A DNA stretch of 64,000 nucleotides from Roseovarius carneus (GCF_020141465.1 NZ_JAHSPD010000001.1:2338374-2402373), one strand, 5' to 3'. Counted from the stretch's first letter, positions 45,055 to 54,497 are shown. Numbers and translations are program-made. The notes: generated by a model not told the origin, from the sequence alone.

Positions 45055-46708
45055 AGGACGCGGCCTCATCGTAAAGTGCGGCTTTGAACGGAGCCATGCC
45101 AAGACGCTGATAGGTGGCGAGGAAGGTCTCCTCCGGCCCGTTGCGCTCAGCCAGATAGGCGTAGACGATCCGCTCGATCGCGGGCAGCAGCTCTTCTGCG
45201 GCAAAGCCGGGGCCGGTGCGGTCGCCCACGCGCGCATCTTCGCGGTGATCGCCGCCAAGGGTGATCTGGTAGCTCTCAACGCCTGCACGATCGAGGCCGA
45301 GGATGCCGATATGGCCCACATGGTGATGCCCGCAGGCATTGATGCAGCCCGATATCTTGATCTTTATCTCGCCGATTTCATGCTCCAACTTCAGCTCGTC
45401 AAACCGCAGCGCAATCTCTTGGGCAATCGGGATCGAGCGGGCGGTGGCCAGCGCGCAGTAATCCATGCCAGGGCAGGCGATGATGTCGGAGATAAGCCCG
45501 ATGTTCGCTGTGCCCAGCCCCGCCTCGCGCAGCGCCGTATAGAGCGCGGGCAGATCAGATTTGTGAACATGGGGCAGGATCACGTTCTGCTCATGGCTTA
45601 TGCGCAGCTCGTCATGGCCATACCGCTCGGCAAGGTCGGCCATGAGGCGCATCTGGTCCGCCGTAGCGTCCCCCGGTGTCGCACCATGGGCCTTGAGGCT
45701 GATCGTGACGATGGCATAGTCCGGTTTTTTGTGCGCGGCCAGATTGGTGTCGGCAAAGGCGCGGAAACCGGGATTGTCCGCGTAAGCGGCGGTGTAATGA
45801 TGCACCGGGCCGCTGCGAAAAGTTGGGGCGGCAAACTGTGCACGGATACCGTCCAGCATGGTTTGGTCCACCCCGCTGAACGTGGGTTTGATCAGCGCAA
45901 AGGTCGCGTCAACACGGGCGCGGATATCCTCGATCCCGTGCTCATGCACGGTGATCTTGATGCGCGATTTATACTTGTTGTCGCGCCGCCCGAGCAGGTT
46001 CCAGACCGCAACTGTTGCCTCGATATAGGGCAGCAAGTCCGCCTCGGGCAGGAATTCGGCCAGCACTTTGCCGATCATCGGCGTGCGGCCAAGGCCACCA
46101 CCGACCAGCACCTGATAGCCAATCTCGCCGTCCCGCTCCACGATGCGCAGCCCGATATCATGGGCTGCTGTCACGGCGCGGTCATTGGGGCTGCCGGTGA
46201 CGGCCACCTTGAATTTGCGCGGCAGGAACTGAAACTCCGGATGGTCGGTCGACCATTGGCGGATCAGCTCGGCCACGGGGCGCGGATCGGCGATCTCATC
46301 TGCGGCCGCACCTGCGAAATGGTCGGCTGTTACGTTGCGGATCGTGTTGCCGCTCGTTTGGATCGCGTGCATCTCCACCTCGGCCAGCGCGTCGAGGATA
46401 TCTGGGACATCGCGCAGCTCGGGCCAGTTATATTGGATGTTCTGCCGCGTGGTGAAATGGCCATAGCCCTTGTCCCACCGCTCCGCGATCATCGCCAATG
46501 TGCGCATCTGGCGGCTGTTCAACGTGCCATAAGGGATCGCCACGCGGAGCATATAGGCATGGAGTTGCAGATAAAGCCCGTTCATCAGGCGCAGGGGCTT
46601 GAACTCATCCTCGGTGAGGCTGCCATCAATCCGGCGCTCCACTTGGGCGCGGAACTGCGCGTTGCGCTCGGCGATGAATGCGCTGTCAAACTCATTATAG
46701 CTATACAT
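45041..46708 (-). CDS. cysI: Nitrite/sulfite reductase (assimilatory sulfite reductase)
   Basis: A 555-residue enzyme with the siroheme/[4Fe-4S] cysteines in CPGMDYC and GCINACGHHHVG. The repeated nitrite/sulfite reductase domains are complete. Sulfite is reduced to sulfide for cysteine synthesis. The electron donor may be ferredoxin or the Fpr encoded in the same set, since no CysJ flavoprotein is adjacent. It follows DUF2849 (1-base overlap) and overlaps cysH by 14 bases. Confidence 0.95.
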   Translation of the reverse strand: MYSYNEFDSAFIAERNAQFRAQVERRIDGSLTEDEFKPLRLMNGLYLQLHAYMLRVAIPYGTLNSRQMRTLAMIAERWDKGYGHFTTRQNIQYNWPELRDVPDILDALAEVEMHAIQTSGNTIRNVTADHFAGAAADEIADPRPVAELIRQWSTDHPEFQFLPRKFKVAVTGSPNDRAVTAAHDIGLRIVERDGEIGYQVLVGGGLGRTPMIGKVLAEFLPEADLLPYIEATVAVWNLLGRRDNKYKSRIKITVHEHGIEDIRARVDATFALIKPTFSGVDQTMLDGIRAQFAAPTFRSGPVHHYTAAYADNPGFRAFADTNLAAHKKPDYAIVTISLKAHGATPGDATADQMRLMADLAERYGHDELRISHEQNVILPHVHKSDLPALYTALREAGLGTANIGLISDIIACPGMDYCALATARSIPIAQEIALRFDELKLEHEIGEIKIKISGCINACGHHHVGHIGILGLDRAGVESYQITLGGDHREDARVGDRTGPGFAAEELLPAIERIVYAYLAERNGPEETFLATYQRLGMAPFKAALYDEAASYAAE

Positions 46709-47010
46709 TACGCGCGCTCCGCTTGCTTGCCATGATTGTAATTCGACGGGCCCGTGCGGCGAAAATCCTCGCGGAAATGCGTGGGCTCGGGGCCGTTATC
46801 CGTGGGCGTCATATCGGCGAGGTAGACGCCGACCACTGTGTTGGCCTGCGCTTGTGCGTCGAGAAGGCGCAGCTCCGCATCGGCCTCATCGGTGAGAATT
46901 TCGGCCTCAGCGAGGTGCCGTGTCCATATGCCGGCCTCCGTGAGGTAGACGACATCCCCCTCCAGAAGGGCGTTGGCGGTGATCACTTTTGGGGTAAAGT
47001 CGCGTGGCAT
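46708..47010 (-). CDS. DUF2849 protein of the sulfite reduction cluster
   Basis: A 100-residue protein (MPRDFTPKVITANALLEGDVV, then a Glu/Ala-rich helix and DGPEPTHFREDFRRTGPSNY). DUF2849 proteins sit between siroheme synthase and sulfite reductase in many alphaproteobacteria; function unknown. Stop and start codons overlap its neighbours by one base each, indicating tight coupling. Confidence 0.88.
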   Translation of the reverse strand: MPRDFTPKVITANALLEGDVVYLTEAGIWTRHLAEAEILTDEADAELRLLDAQAQANTVVGVYLADMTPTDNGPEPTHFREDFRRTGPSNYNHGKQAERA

Positions 47011-47993
47011 CAGGCGGTTTCCTTCAGCATTGTGAGATTGGGCAGCGGTGCAATGCCGGGGATGACGAGCGCGTCGATCCCGGCGCTGCGCAGGGCTGCG
47101 AGGGTTGCAGGCGCGGGGGGCGTGGCCGAGAGGGCGAGGATATGAGTGCCCTCAGCCGCGGCTTGGGTCATATGCGCAGCATCAGAGAGCGGCCCGAACG
47201 CCGCCTCGCGGCGGGCCAATTCGAGGATTGCCCCCGCAATCTCAGGTCCGTGCAGGACCAAATCGGCCTCATGCAACGCGTTGCGGGTTTTGAGCGGCAA
47301 AAGCTCAGGATCGGCGGCGGCGGCAATGGCGAAGGTAACGCGGCCTTTGCCGCTTTGAGCAGTGAGATGCGATTGCAGCTGTTGATCCAGAACCTGATGC
47401 AAATCCACCGCCTCGTCGCGGTCCAGCGCATCGGGGCCCTTGGTGAAGAAAAACTCCGTCCAGAAGGCCCGGCGCGCGCGGCCCATGGGCAGCGCCTCGG
47501 CCATGCGGCGAAAGCCTTTGGCGGCGCGGGCAAGGGGGCCGAGACGTGCAGGCAGCATCGCCTCGATATCGGCCTTGATCGCGCGGGCCAGCACCGGCGC
47601 TGTGCCCTCGGTGCCGATGGCGATGGTCACCGGATCACGGTCAACGATGGCAGGGGTAATGAATTGGCTATCGGCGAGGTTGTCCACGATATTGGTGAGC
47701 GCGCCGTCGCGCCGGGCCAGATGCACGGTGCGCGCATCCTCGGCTGCATCCTCATCGGCGGCATAAAAGAGAGCGGCGCACAGGGCATCGCCGGGGTCCA
47801 TCGCGCGGCGGATGATCCGCAGGCGGCCCTCGGCCTCCCATGTCACGATCTGGGCGTCGGGCGTGGGGGCAAAAACGGTCAGGTGCGCTTCGGTCTTCAT
47901 CAAGAGGCGAAGTTTGGCCATCGCCGCATCCCCGCCACCCGACAAGATCACGCGGCGCCCGGCAAGGGCCATGAAGATCGGAAAATGTTGCAT
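47010..47993 (-). CDS. cysG: Siroheme synthase: precorrin-2 dehydrogenase/ferrochelatase with a truncated methyltransferase domain
   Basis: A 327-residue protein against about 457 for E. coli CysG. Residues 1-215 are a normal CysG N-domain: NAD-binding LSGGGDAAMAK (18-28), NIVDNLADSQFITPAIV, and IGTEGTAPVLARAIKADIE. From 216 the text follows the start of the uroporphyrinogen methyltransferase domain (GRVTFAIAAAADPELLPLK, HEADLVLHGPEI, RSAGIDALVIPGI) but stops after about 105 residues, and the Gly-rich SAM motifs are gone. So methylation of uroporphyrinogen must come from another gene. It leads the DUF2849-cysI-cysH set. Confidence 0.88.
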   Translation of the reverse strand: MQHFPIFMALAGRRVILSGGGDAAMAKLRLLMKTEAHLTVFAPTPDAQIVTWEAEGRLRIIRRAMDPGDALCAALFYAADEDAAEDARTVHLARRDGALTNIVDNLADSQFITPAIVDRDPVTIAIGTEGTAPVLARAIKADIEAMLPARLGPLARAAKGFRRMAEALPMGRARRAFWTEFFFTKGPDALDRDEAVDLHQVLDQQLQSHLTAQSGKGRVTFAIAAAADPELLPLKTRNALHEADLVLHGPEIAGAILELARREAAFGPLSDAAHMTQAAAEGTHILALSATPPAPATLAALRSAGIDALVIPGIAPLPNLTMLKETA

Positions 47994-48050
47994 GGACCTG
48001 CCTCCGGCTTGGTTGACGTTGGATGTAATATAGAATTTATTCCCCCCTGA

Positions 48051-48064
48051 GCGCCATATAGCGC
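48051..48064. promoter_or_regulatory. Palindrome GCGCCATATAGCGC between cysG and the Lrp gene
   Basis: GCGC arms around CATATA, near-symmetric, in the 143-base gap between the divergent siroheme synthase and Lrp-type regulator. A TTGACG lies at 48014-48019. It could be the operator of the Lrp protein for both genes. Confidence 0.35.
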
Positions 48065-48136
48065 GATGATTAAGGACGTTCGTTCCAACCGCGTGACTGC
48101 GACGGGGCGATGTTCCAGCAAAAAGGAATATGCGGA

Positions 48137-48607
48137 ATGTCTGTTCGCATCGACGATCTGGATCGGAAAATCCTGCGCGAGTTGCAACGCGATGGGGGCC
48201 AATCCCTCGATGATATTGCCAAGTTGGTGGGAAGCTCGAAGACGCCTGTGTGGAACCGGATTCGCAAACTGCGCGAGGCGGGCGTGATCCGCCATCAGAC
48301 CTATCTTCTGGACGCCGAGGCGCTCGGGTTTGAGGCGTGTTTTTTCGTTCTCATCCGCACGTCCGAGCATGATGCGGGCTGGCAGCAGACGTTTCTAAAG
48401 GCCCTGCAAGACAGGCCTGAGGTGCAAGAAGCGCACAGGCTCGCGGGCGATATCGACTATATTCTAAAGGTGCGGGTCGCCAATGCGCGCGCCTATGACA
48501 CGTTCTACCAAGCGCTGATTTCCGAGGTGAAAGTGCATAATGTAACGGCGCTCTTGTCGATGGAGGAGATCAAATCGACCACAATCCTGCCGCTTGGGAA
48601 GAGTTAA
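48137..48607 (+). CDS. Lrp/AsnC-family transcriptional regulator
   Basis: A 156-residue protein. The N-terminal winged helix (LDRKILRELQRDGGQSLDD, SKTPVWNRIRKLREAG) and the C-terminal RAM domain (EAHRLAGDIDYILKVRV) match Lrp/AsnC. It diverges from the siroheme synthase-cysIH set across 143 bases, so it probably controls sulfur assimilation and itself. The effector is likely an amino acid or a sulfur metabolite; unknown. Start ATG at 48137 (MSVRIDDLDRK). Confidence 0.92.
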   Translation: MSVRIDDLDRKILRELQRDGGQSLDDIAKLVGSSKTPVWNRIRKLREAGVIRHQTYLLDAEALGFEACFFVLIRTSEHDAGWQQTFLKALQDRPEVQEAHRLAGDIDYILKVRVANARAYDTFYQALISEVKVHNVTALLSMEEIKSTTILPLGKS

Positions 48608-49350
48608 AGAGCGGATTCCAAGGCGTTGATAATAGGCGAAAAATCTCTTGGGGTGAGGCTCCCGCCTCCCACAAGTGCGCCGTCCACATCGCCGATCCCG
48701 AATATCTCGGCGGCATTAGCGGGCTTAACCGAGCCACCATAGAGAAGGCGCATCCCATCCGCATCCGCAAACCGCGCGGCAAGGGTGGTGCGCATGAAGC
48801 CATGCACCTCGGCAATCTGCTCTGGCGTGGGCGTGAGGCCCGTGCCGATGGCCCAGCAGGGCTCATAGGCGATCACGCAATTCTGGGCCGTTGATGTGTC
48901 TGGGACCGACAGGGCAAGCTGCGCGCCGATGATATCAAGCGTATTCTCTGCCTCCCGCTGCGCCAGACTTTCGCCCACGCAGATCAGGGTCATGAGCCCC
49001 GTGGCCTGTGCCGCCTTCGCCTTGGCCCGCACAGTTTCGGAAGTTTCGCCGTAAGCTTCGCGCCGCTCGGAATGGCCCAGAATGACGGCGCTCGCCCCGG
49101 CATCGTGCAGCATTTCGGCGGAGATATCGCCTGTATGTGCGCCTGACGTCTCCGCGTGGCAATCCTGTCCCCCAATAGCGAGGGGGAAGGCCGCGACGGC
49201 CTCTACAGCTGCGGCCAGAAGCGTGGCGGGCGGGCAGATCAGGATGTCTACGGAGGGGGTCGTATGGGCGCGCGACAGGGCCTCAAGCGTGCCCAAAGCG
49301 GCGCGGGTGCCGTTCATCTTCCAATTTCCAGCCGCCAGTTTACGCCGCAT
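48604..49350 (-). CDS. tpiA: Triosephosphate isomerase
   Basis: A 248-residue TIM barrel with Lys11 (GNWKMNG), His93 (LGHSERR) and Glu163 (YEPCWAIGTG); GGSVKPANA and GALVGGGSL form the phosphate site. It interconverts dihydroxyacetone phosphate and glyceraldehyde 3-phosphate. ATG at 49350 follows GGAGG. Its 3' end overlaps the convergent Lrp gene by 4 bases. Confidence 0.97.
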   Translation of the reverse strand: MRRKLAAGNWKMNGTRAALGTLEALSRAHTTPSVDILICPPATLLAAAVEAVAAFPLAIGGQDCHAETSGAHTGDISAEMLHDAGASAVILGHSERREAYGETSETVRAKAKAAQATGLMTLICVGESLAQREAENTLDIIGAQLALSVPDTSTAQNCVIAYEPCWAIGTGLTPTPEQIAEVHGFMRTTLAARFADADGMRLLYGGSVKPANAAEIFGIGDVDGALVGGGSLTPRDFSPIINALESAL

Positions 49351-49449
49351 ATCGTCCCTCCGAATATCATGCGCGCAGTGTCTTGCATTGCGGCACGGCA
49401 CGCAAGGCGTATTCGTTAAAACTGTTTTCTTATAAAGGTTTAAGGCGTG

Positions 49450-49800
49450 TTACGTTTCGGCAAACTTGATCGACTCACCGCACCCACACGCCTCTGTCAC
49501 GTTGGGGTTGCGGAACTTGAAACCCGATTCTAGCAGCGCGACCTCATAGTCGATCTCAGTGCCGAAGAGAAACATCTGCGCCATCGGTGCGATCATCACA
49601 CGCGCGCCAGCTTGCTCAACCACCTCATCCAGTGGATCGACCTCGGTTACGTAATCCATCGTATATTCCATGCCCGCGCAGCCGCCCTTTTTCACACCGA
49701 TGCGCAAGCCTTGATGGCCGTTTTTCGTCATCAGCTTAGAGATTTGGGCCGCAGCCTTATCCGTCATGGTGACGGCCTGTTTTCCGGGAATTCCGAACAT
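49450..49800 (-). CDS. HesB/IscA-family iron-sulfur insertion protein
   Basis: A 116-residue A-type carrier. KKGGCAGMEY and EACGCGESI contain the three conserved Cys of the family. ATG at 49800 follows GAGGTG. It takes part in delivering Fe-S clusters to apo-proteins, fitting with the DUF59 protein next door, 102 bases upstream on the same strand. SufA/ErpA-like; exact paralogue not assigned. Confidence 0.93.
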   Translation of the reverse strand: MFGIPGKQAVTMTDKAAAQISKLMTKNGHQGLRIGVKKGGCAGMEYTMDYVTEVDPLDEVVEQAGARVMIAPMAQMFLFGTEIDYEVALLESGFKFRNPNVTEACGCGESIKFAET

Positions 49801-49902
49801 TATGGGCACCTCATTCGTCGCTAAGGGATCATACCCGTTTTGCGGCGATATCTCAAGATTTGCGCGAGGCACCGGGCGCTTTTCGGGCGCGCGGCGCTGC
49901 TA

Positions 49903-50265
49903 TTACATGAAACCAAGCTCGAGCTTGGCCTCGTCGCTCATCATATCCATGCCCCAGGGTGGCTCCCAGACCAGCTCCACATCGACCTGTTTGATGCCCG
50001 CAATAGGCTCGATCGCGTCGGCAACCCAGCCGGGCATCTCGCCTGCCACGGGACAGCCGGGGGCGGTCAGGGTCATCGCGATTCTCACTGCGTTTTCATC
50101 ATCAATATCAATCGTATAAATCAGACCAAGATCGTAGATATTGACTGGAATTTCTGGATCAAACACGGATTTGCACGCCTCGACCGCCTGCTCATAGAGC
50201 GGATGCTCGGTGCTGGACGGTGCGATGAGGGGGGCGCCCTCGAAAGGTTGGGGGTTTTCGGTCAT
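49903..50265 (-). CDS. MIP18/DUF59-family Fe-S cluster assembly protein (SufT-like)
   Basis: A 120-residue protein. PEIPVNIYDLGLIYTI and TLTAPGCPVAGEMPGWV are the DUF59 signature, with the conserved Cys in APGCPVAG. The family helps mature Fe-S proteins; SUF-linked copies are called SufT. It precedes the HesB-type gene, which supports that role. Confidence 0.92.
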   Translation of the reverse strand: MTENPQPFEGAPLIAPSSTEHPLYEQAVEACKSVFDPEIPVNIYDLGLIYTIDIDDENAVRIAMTLTAPGCPVAGEMPGWVADAIEPIAGIKQVDVELVWEPPWGMDMMSDEAKLELGFM

Positions 50266-50369
50266 GATCTATCCTGCGGTCTATTCTGAGTGAATATATA
50301 GGAATTATCCGGGCGCGCGTCTAGAGGTTGTGCAAGACCACGGCATAGGAGATTTGCGAGACTACAGGC

Positions 50370-51770
50370 TCAATCACCCTTACGGCGGCGGATCGGGGCA
50401 GGGCGGACCCGCGCTTCAATCGTCTCATAGAGCAGGCCCGCGATGTTTTTGCAGGTGGACCCTTCGATCCCTTCAAAGCCGGGTGAGGAGTTCACCTCCA
50501 GCACTTTCGGCCCCGTCTCCGAGCGCAACAGGTCCACCCCCGCGAGATTGAGGTTGAACGCCTTGGCCGCACGCAGCGCCGTGTCGCGCTCAACCTTGGT
50601 GATACGCACGGATGTCGCGCTGCCGCCACGGTGCAGGTTGGAGCGGAAATCGCCCTCGGCCCCGGTGCGCTTCATGGAGGCCACCACCTTGCCGCCAATC
50701 ACCAGACAGCGGATATCCTCGCCTGCGGCTTCCTTCACGAAATCCTGCACCAGAAAGTTCGCCTTCAGCCCGCGGAACGCGTCGATCACGCTCTCGGCGG
50801 CCTTCTTTGTCTCGGCCAGCACAACGCCTTTGCCTTGCGTGCTCTCCAGCAGCTTCACGATCAGCGGCGCTGTCCCCACCAGCCCGATAAGGTTGCCAGT
50901 GTCGCGCGGGCTTGCCGCGAAGGCGGTGTTGGGCATGCCGATCTTGGCGCGCGCCATGATCTGATGAGCGTGCAGCTTGTCGCGGCTGGCCGTAAGCCCA
51001 ACCGAGCCGTTGACGCACCATGTGCCAATCGTCTCAAACTGGCGGATGATGGCGGCACCGTAGGGTGTGATCGACGCGCCTATACGCGGGATCACGGCGT
51101 CGAACCGGGGCAGGCGTTTGCCGTCGTAATGGACTTCGGGGGCCATGGCATTGATGGCCATGTAGCAGCGCGTGGTGTCGATCACCTCAACCGTGTGGCC
51201 ACGTTCCTCGCCCTCTTGGACAAGCCGCCGGGTGGAGTAGTTATCCTCCCGGCTCAGCACCGCAATGCGCAGCGCGCGGTCGGGTGCGGATTGGCGCATT
51301 TTGGCGGTGTGGTACACATCATAGCTCATTTCCGGTTGCAAGAACCGGTCGGTGGCCACGATGGAGATGTGATCCTTCAGCGCTTGTCGCCCCAAGAGCA
51401 TCCGGCTCGCCATGGTGCCGCGATTGGTCAGGGTGATCTCAATGGGCCAAGTGTCGCCGCCTACTTCGAGAGCCGTCTCAATCACAAAGCGCGATTCCTT
51501 CTCGCCATTCGATGATGTGACGTCGCGCCGATCAATGATGGGCGCGGAGCACGCGATCACTAGATCATCGCGTCCCGGAATGGGATGGACGGTGAAGCGG
51601 ACCTTGGGCTTGGACGCAGGGCCGAAGGTCTCGATGTCAAACGCATGAAGCGCGGATGTGCGCGCGCCTGTATCGACCTTGGCGCGCAGCGCGGGCACGC
51701 CGAGCGCGGGCAGTCCGATCCATTCTTCCCAGCCAAATTGCAGGGTCTGGGTCTCCGGGGTCTCGGACAT
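50370..51770 (-). CDS. Fusion of a RimB-like aspartic protease domain and a RimK-like glutamate ligase
   Basis: A 466-residue protein in two parts. Residues 1-160 match DUF785/RimB, a retropepsin-like fold with the DTGA catalytic motif ([14 protein letters not shown], Asp33). Residues about 168-455 are a RimK-type ATP-grasp ligase: [45 protein letters not shown], and [20 protein letters not shown]. In Pseudomonas rimB and rimK are separate neighbouring genes that modify ribosomal protein S6 with glutamate. A single chain carrying both would join addition and trimming. The fused reading is continuous, with no stop or frameshift. Confidence 0.88.
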   Translation of the reverse strand: MSETPETQTLQFGWEEWIGLPALGVPALRAKVDTGARTSALHAFDIETFGPASKPKVRFTVHPIPGRDDLVIACSAPIIDRRDVTSSNGEKESRFVIETALEVGGDTWPIEITLTNRGTMASRMLLGRQALKDHISIVATDRFLQPEMSYDVYHTAKMRQSAPDRALRIAVLSREDNYSTRRLVQEGEERGHTVEVIDTTRCYMAINAMAPEVHYDGKRLPRFDAVIPRIGASITPYGAAIIRQFETIGTWCVNGSVGLTASRDKLHAHQIMARAKIGMPNTAFAASPRDTGNLIGLVGTAPLIVKLLESTQGKGVVLAETKKAAESVIDAFRGLKANFLVQDFVKEAAGEDIRCLVIGGKVVASMKRTGAEGDFRSNLHRGGSATSVRITKVERDTALRAAKAFNLNLAGVDLLRSETGPKVLEVNSSPGFEGIEGSTCKNIAGLLYETIEARVRPAPIRRRKGD

Positions 51771-51906
51771 GGGCGCGCGTCTCCTTGAGGCGATGCATTT
51801 CAGGTGTTTTGGTTCGGGTCGAGCCTATCAGCTTTGCCGCCCGGGGAATACCGGATGGCCTCGCGTGCTGTGTCTAGCTGTGTCACGCGGCGGTCTCTGT
51901 GCAACC

Positions 51907-52179
51907 TCAGCCGTTGATGTCATCCTTGAAGTGACGTACCTGCCCTTGGGGCAGTCGGAAGGCGCGGCGCAGGCCGATCCATGCCAGAAGCGACAGAACA
52001 GCAAAGAGCACCAGAAGAGCCGCGAGGCCAGGGGCAAAGCCCAAAATAAGCACGAGGGCAACCACGGCCGCGCCAATCGCGAAGCCAAGAAAGATAAAGC
52101 CCGGTACCAAAAGCTCAACCACAGCGAAGATCAGCCCGGCAGCCCCCCAAACCCACCAAAGCTCCAAAAGGGCGGTCAT
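51907..52179 (-). CDS. NfeD-like membrane protein
   Basis: A 90-residue protein with three membrane segments (WWVWGAAGLIFAVVELLVPG, FIFLGFAIGAAVVALVLILG) and a short cytoplasmic end without the OB-fold domain of longer NfeD proteins. Family members associate with SPFH/stomatin proteins; here the start overlaps the SPFH stop by 4 bases, supporting a working pair. Confidence 0.88.
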   Translation of the reverse strand: MTALLELWWVWGAAGLIFAVVELLVPGFIFLGFAIGAAVVALVLILGFAPGLAALLVLFAVLSLLAWIGLRRAFRLPQGQVRHFKDDING

Positions 52180-53066
52180 CCTCTCCCCTTCAGCATTTTG
52201 AACGCATCACCAAAGGCTTCGAGCGCATTGGCGGGCACCACGATCGTGGACGAGCCCGGACTGCTCCCCAGCTTGTTGAGCGCTTCGACCTGCTTGAGCG
52301 CCACTTGGTATTGCGCCGCCTCCAGCCCGTTATCGGCAATCGCCTGCGCCACAACGGAGGTCGCATAGGCCTCAGCATCAGCGGAGATCCGGCGGGCTTT
52401 GGCAATCTGCTCAGCCGCGTAAAGCTCCGCGTCGGCGTTGAGTTCAACGGCGCGTTTGCTGCCCTCGGCCTCGGTCACCTGGGCGCGACGGGCGCGCTCG
52501 GCGTTGAGCTGTTGCAGCATCGCGTCGCGGGTGGCCTGATCGAGGTTCACATCGAGGATTTCGGCGCGGGTCACTTCGATCCCCCAATTGTCTACCGCGT
52601 CCTCAACAGTTGCTTTGATCGTCTGGATCAGCTGCGAGCGGTTGGATTGCACCTCATCCAGATCCATCTTGCCCATCTCGGCGCGCACGATGCCCGCCAC
52701 GGTGGTGGCAATCGCGCCGTCAATATCGCGGATGCGGTAGACGGTTTTTTCGGGCTGCACGATGCGATAAAAAACCGAGCTGTCGACCTGCACCAGCACG
52801 TTATCCTTGGTGATCGCGTCCTGACTGGCCGTGGGCAATTGCCGCTCAAGGATCGAGATTTTATGCGCGATCACATCAAGAAACGGCACGATGATGTTGA
52901 TCCCCGGAGCCAGCACCGAATTAAGCCGCCCAAAGCGTTCGACCACATGTTGCTCGGATTGCGGGACAATCTTCACACCCTTCACGATCACAATGACGAT
53001 CAATAGGAAAAGCAGCAGGTACAACAGGTTGGCGGAGAGCAAGTCGAGGAACAGGTCTTCGGTCAT
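52176..53066 (-). CDS. SPFH-domain (stomatin/QmcA-like) membrane protein
   Basis: A 296-residue protein: N-terminal membrane segment (NLLYLLLFLLIVIVIV), an SPFH/band 7 domain (QHVVERFGRLNSVLAPGI, ERQLPTASQDAITKDNV) and a long Ala/Glu-rich helix at the C-terminus (AEGSKRAVELNADAELYAA). ATG at 53066 follows AAAGGGG. Such proteins assemble rings in membranes and help stabilise microdomains; paired with NfeD here. Confidence 0.93.
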   Translation of the reverse strand: MTEDLFLDLLSANLLYLLLFLLIVIVIVKGVKIVPQSEQHVVERFGRLNSVLAPGINIIVPFLDVIAHKISILERQLPTASQDAITKDNVLVQVDSSVFYRIVQPEKTVYRIRDIDGAIATTVAGIVRAEMGKMDLDEVQSNRSQLIQTIKATVEDAVDNWGIEVTRAEILDVNLDQATRDAMLQQLNAERARRAQVTEAEGSKRAVELNADAELYAAEQIAKARRISADAEAYATSVVAQAIADNGLEAAQYQVALKQVEALNKLGSSPGSSTIVVPANALEAFGDAFKMLKGRG

Positions 53067-53201
53067 GGCAGGCCCCTTTGGCGTGGCAGTTTGTCTATAT
53101 GTCAGGCTCATGCGAGGTTTTGCAAGTCGTGCTCATCCGGTTTATGGGGGCTGAAGATGTAAAACCCGTTGAAATACGCATTAAATACGAAAGTCAGAGC
53201 G

Positions 53202-54332
53202 ATGGTTCAGAAGTTCAGCTTCACCCTTGAGGGCCAAGATGGGCGTGCGCGCACCGGCGTGATCGACACGCCGCGCGGCGCGATCCGGACGCCTGCGTTC
53301 ATGCCCGTGGGCACCGCCGCAACCGTGAAGGCGATGCTGCCATCCTCTGTGGCCGAAACGGGCGCGGATATCTTGCTGGGCAATACCTATCACCTGATGC
53401 TGCGCCCCACGGCGGAGCGGATCGCGCAGCTTGGCGGGCTTCACAAATTCATGAATTGGGACAAGCCCATTTTGACCGATAGCGGCGGGTTTCAGGTGAT
53501 GAGCCTTGCAGGATTGCGTAAGCTGACAGAAGCGGGTGTGACCTTCAAAAGCCATATAGACGGATCGAAACATGAACTGAGCCCTGAGCGGTCGATGGAG
53601 ATCCAGAAGCTCTTGGGTTCGGACATTGTGATGTGTTTCGATGAATGCCCCGCGCTCCCCGCCGACCGGGCGCGGATCACCGAGAGCATGGAGTTGTCGA
53701 TGCGTTGGGCGGCCCGCTCGCGGGATGCGTTTGGCGATCGCCCGGGATATGCGCTTTTCGGCATTCAGCAGGGGGGGCTTGAGGAGGATCTGCGCGCGCG
53801 CAGCGCCGAGGCTTTGCGGGCGATTGAGTTCGATGGCTACGCGGTTGGCGGGCTGGCGGTGGGCGAGGGGCAGGAGGCGATGTTCGGCTGTCTCGATTAC
53901 GCGCCGGAGCAACTGCCCGAGGACAAGCCACGATACCTAATGGGCGTGGGCAAGCCCGACGATCTGGTGGGCGCGGTGGCGCGGGGCATTGATATGTTTG
54001 ACTGCGTGCTGCCGTCCCGGTCGGGGCGGACGGGGCAGGTGTTTACCCGGCGTGGCGTGCTCAACATCAAAAACGCGCGGCATGCGGATGACCCGCGCCC
54101 GCTGGACGAGGACTGCACATGCCCCGCCTGCCGGGGCTATTCGCGCGCCTATCTGCACCACGTCTTTCGCAGTCAGGAAATGATCTCGGGCATGCTGCTC
54201 ACTTGGCACAACCTGCATTACTACCAAGAGCTGATGGCGGGCATGCGCATGGCGATTGCGGCCGGCACGTTCGACGCGTTTCAGGCCAATTTCCACGCCC
54301 TGCGCGCCCAAGGCGATATTGAGCCGCTCTAG
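53202..54332 (+). CDS. tgt: tRNA-guanine transglycosylase
   Basis: A 376-residue enzyme. [10 protein letters not shown] (nucleophile loop), [10 protein letters not shown] and the zinc site [18 protein letters not shown] are all present. It exchanges guanine for the queuosine precursor at tRNA position 34. The ATG at 53202 ([11 protein letters not shown]) is used. It is preceded by a 135-base gap that it shares with the divergent SPFH gene. Confidence 0.97.
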   Translation: MVQKFSFTLEGQDGRARTGVIDTPRGAIRTPAFMPVGTAATVKAMLPSSVAETGADILLGNTYHLMLRPTAERIAQLGGLHKFMNWDKPILTDSGGFQVMSLAGLRKLTEAGVTFKSHIDGSKHELSPERSMEIQKLLGSDIVMCFDECPALPADRARITESMELSMRWAARSRDAFGDRPGYALFGIQQGGLEEDLRARSAEALRAIEFDGYAVGGLAVGEGQEAMFGCLDYAPEQLPEDKPRYLMGVGKPDDLVGAVARGIDMFDCVLPSRSGRTGQVFTRRGVLNIKNARHADDPRPLDEDCTCPACRGYSRAYLHHVFRSQEMISGMLLTWHNLHYYQELMAGMRMAIAAGTFDAFQANFHALRAQGDIEPL

Positions 54333-54466
54333 GGCCTGCCATACCGAGATGACGCTACGACATCCACTCAGGACACCCCGCCCATAACCCCGGATATTTT
54401 TAGCCATTTTGCGCCACATCTGGCCTTGCCGCCCGCCCCGCGCAAGGGCATGGTGCCTACCAATTG

Positions 54467-54497
54467 GTTGAAACATGTGGGCCACCGCCCCAAGTTA
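54467..54497 (+). promoter_or_regulatory. Candidate heat-shock sigma factor site upstream of lon
   Basis: TTGAAA at 54468 and CCCCAAGTT at 54488 with 14 bases between resemble the sigma-32 pattern CTTGAAA / CCCCATNT. It lies about 105 bases before the lon ATG. One base of the -10 element differs from consensus. Confidence 0.35.

Noticed and set aside
44816-46735. 639-residue plus-strand frame
   Set aside because: Antisense to cysH and cysI, which are certain by motif; composition is typical of a shadow frame.
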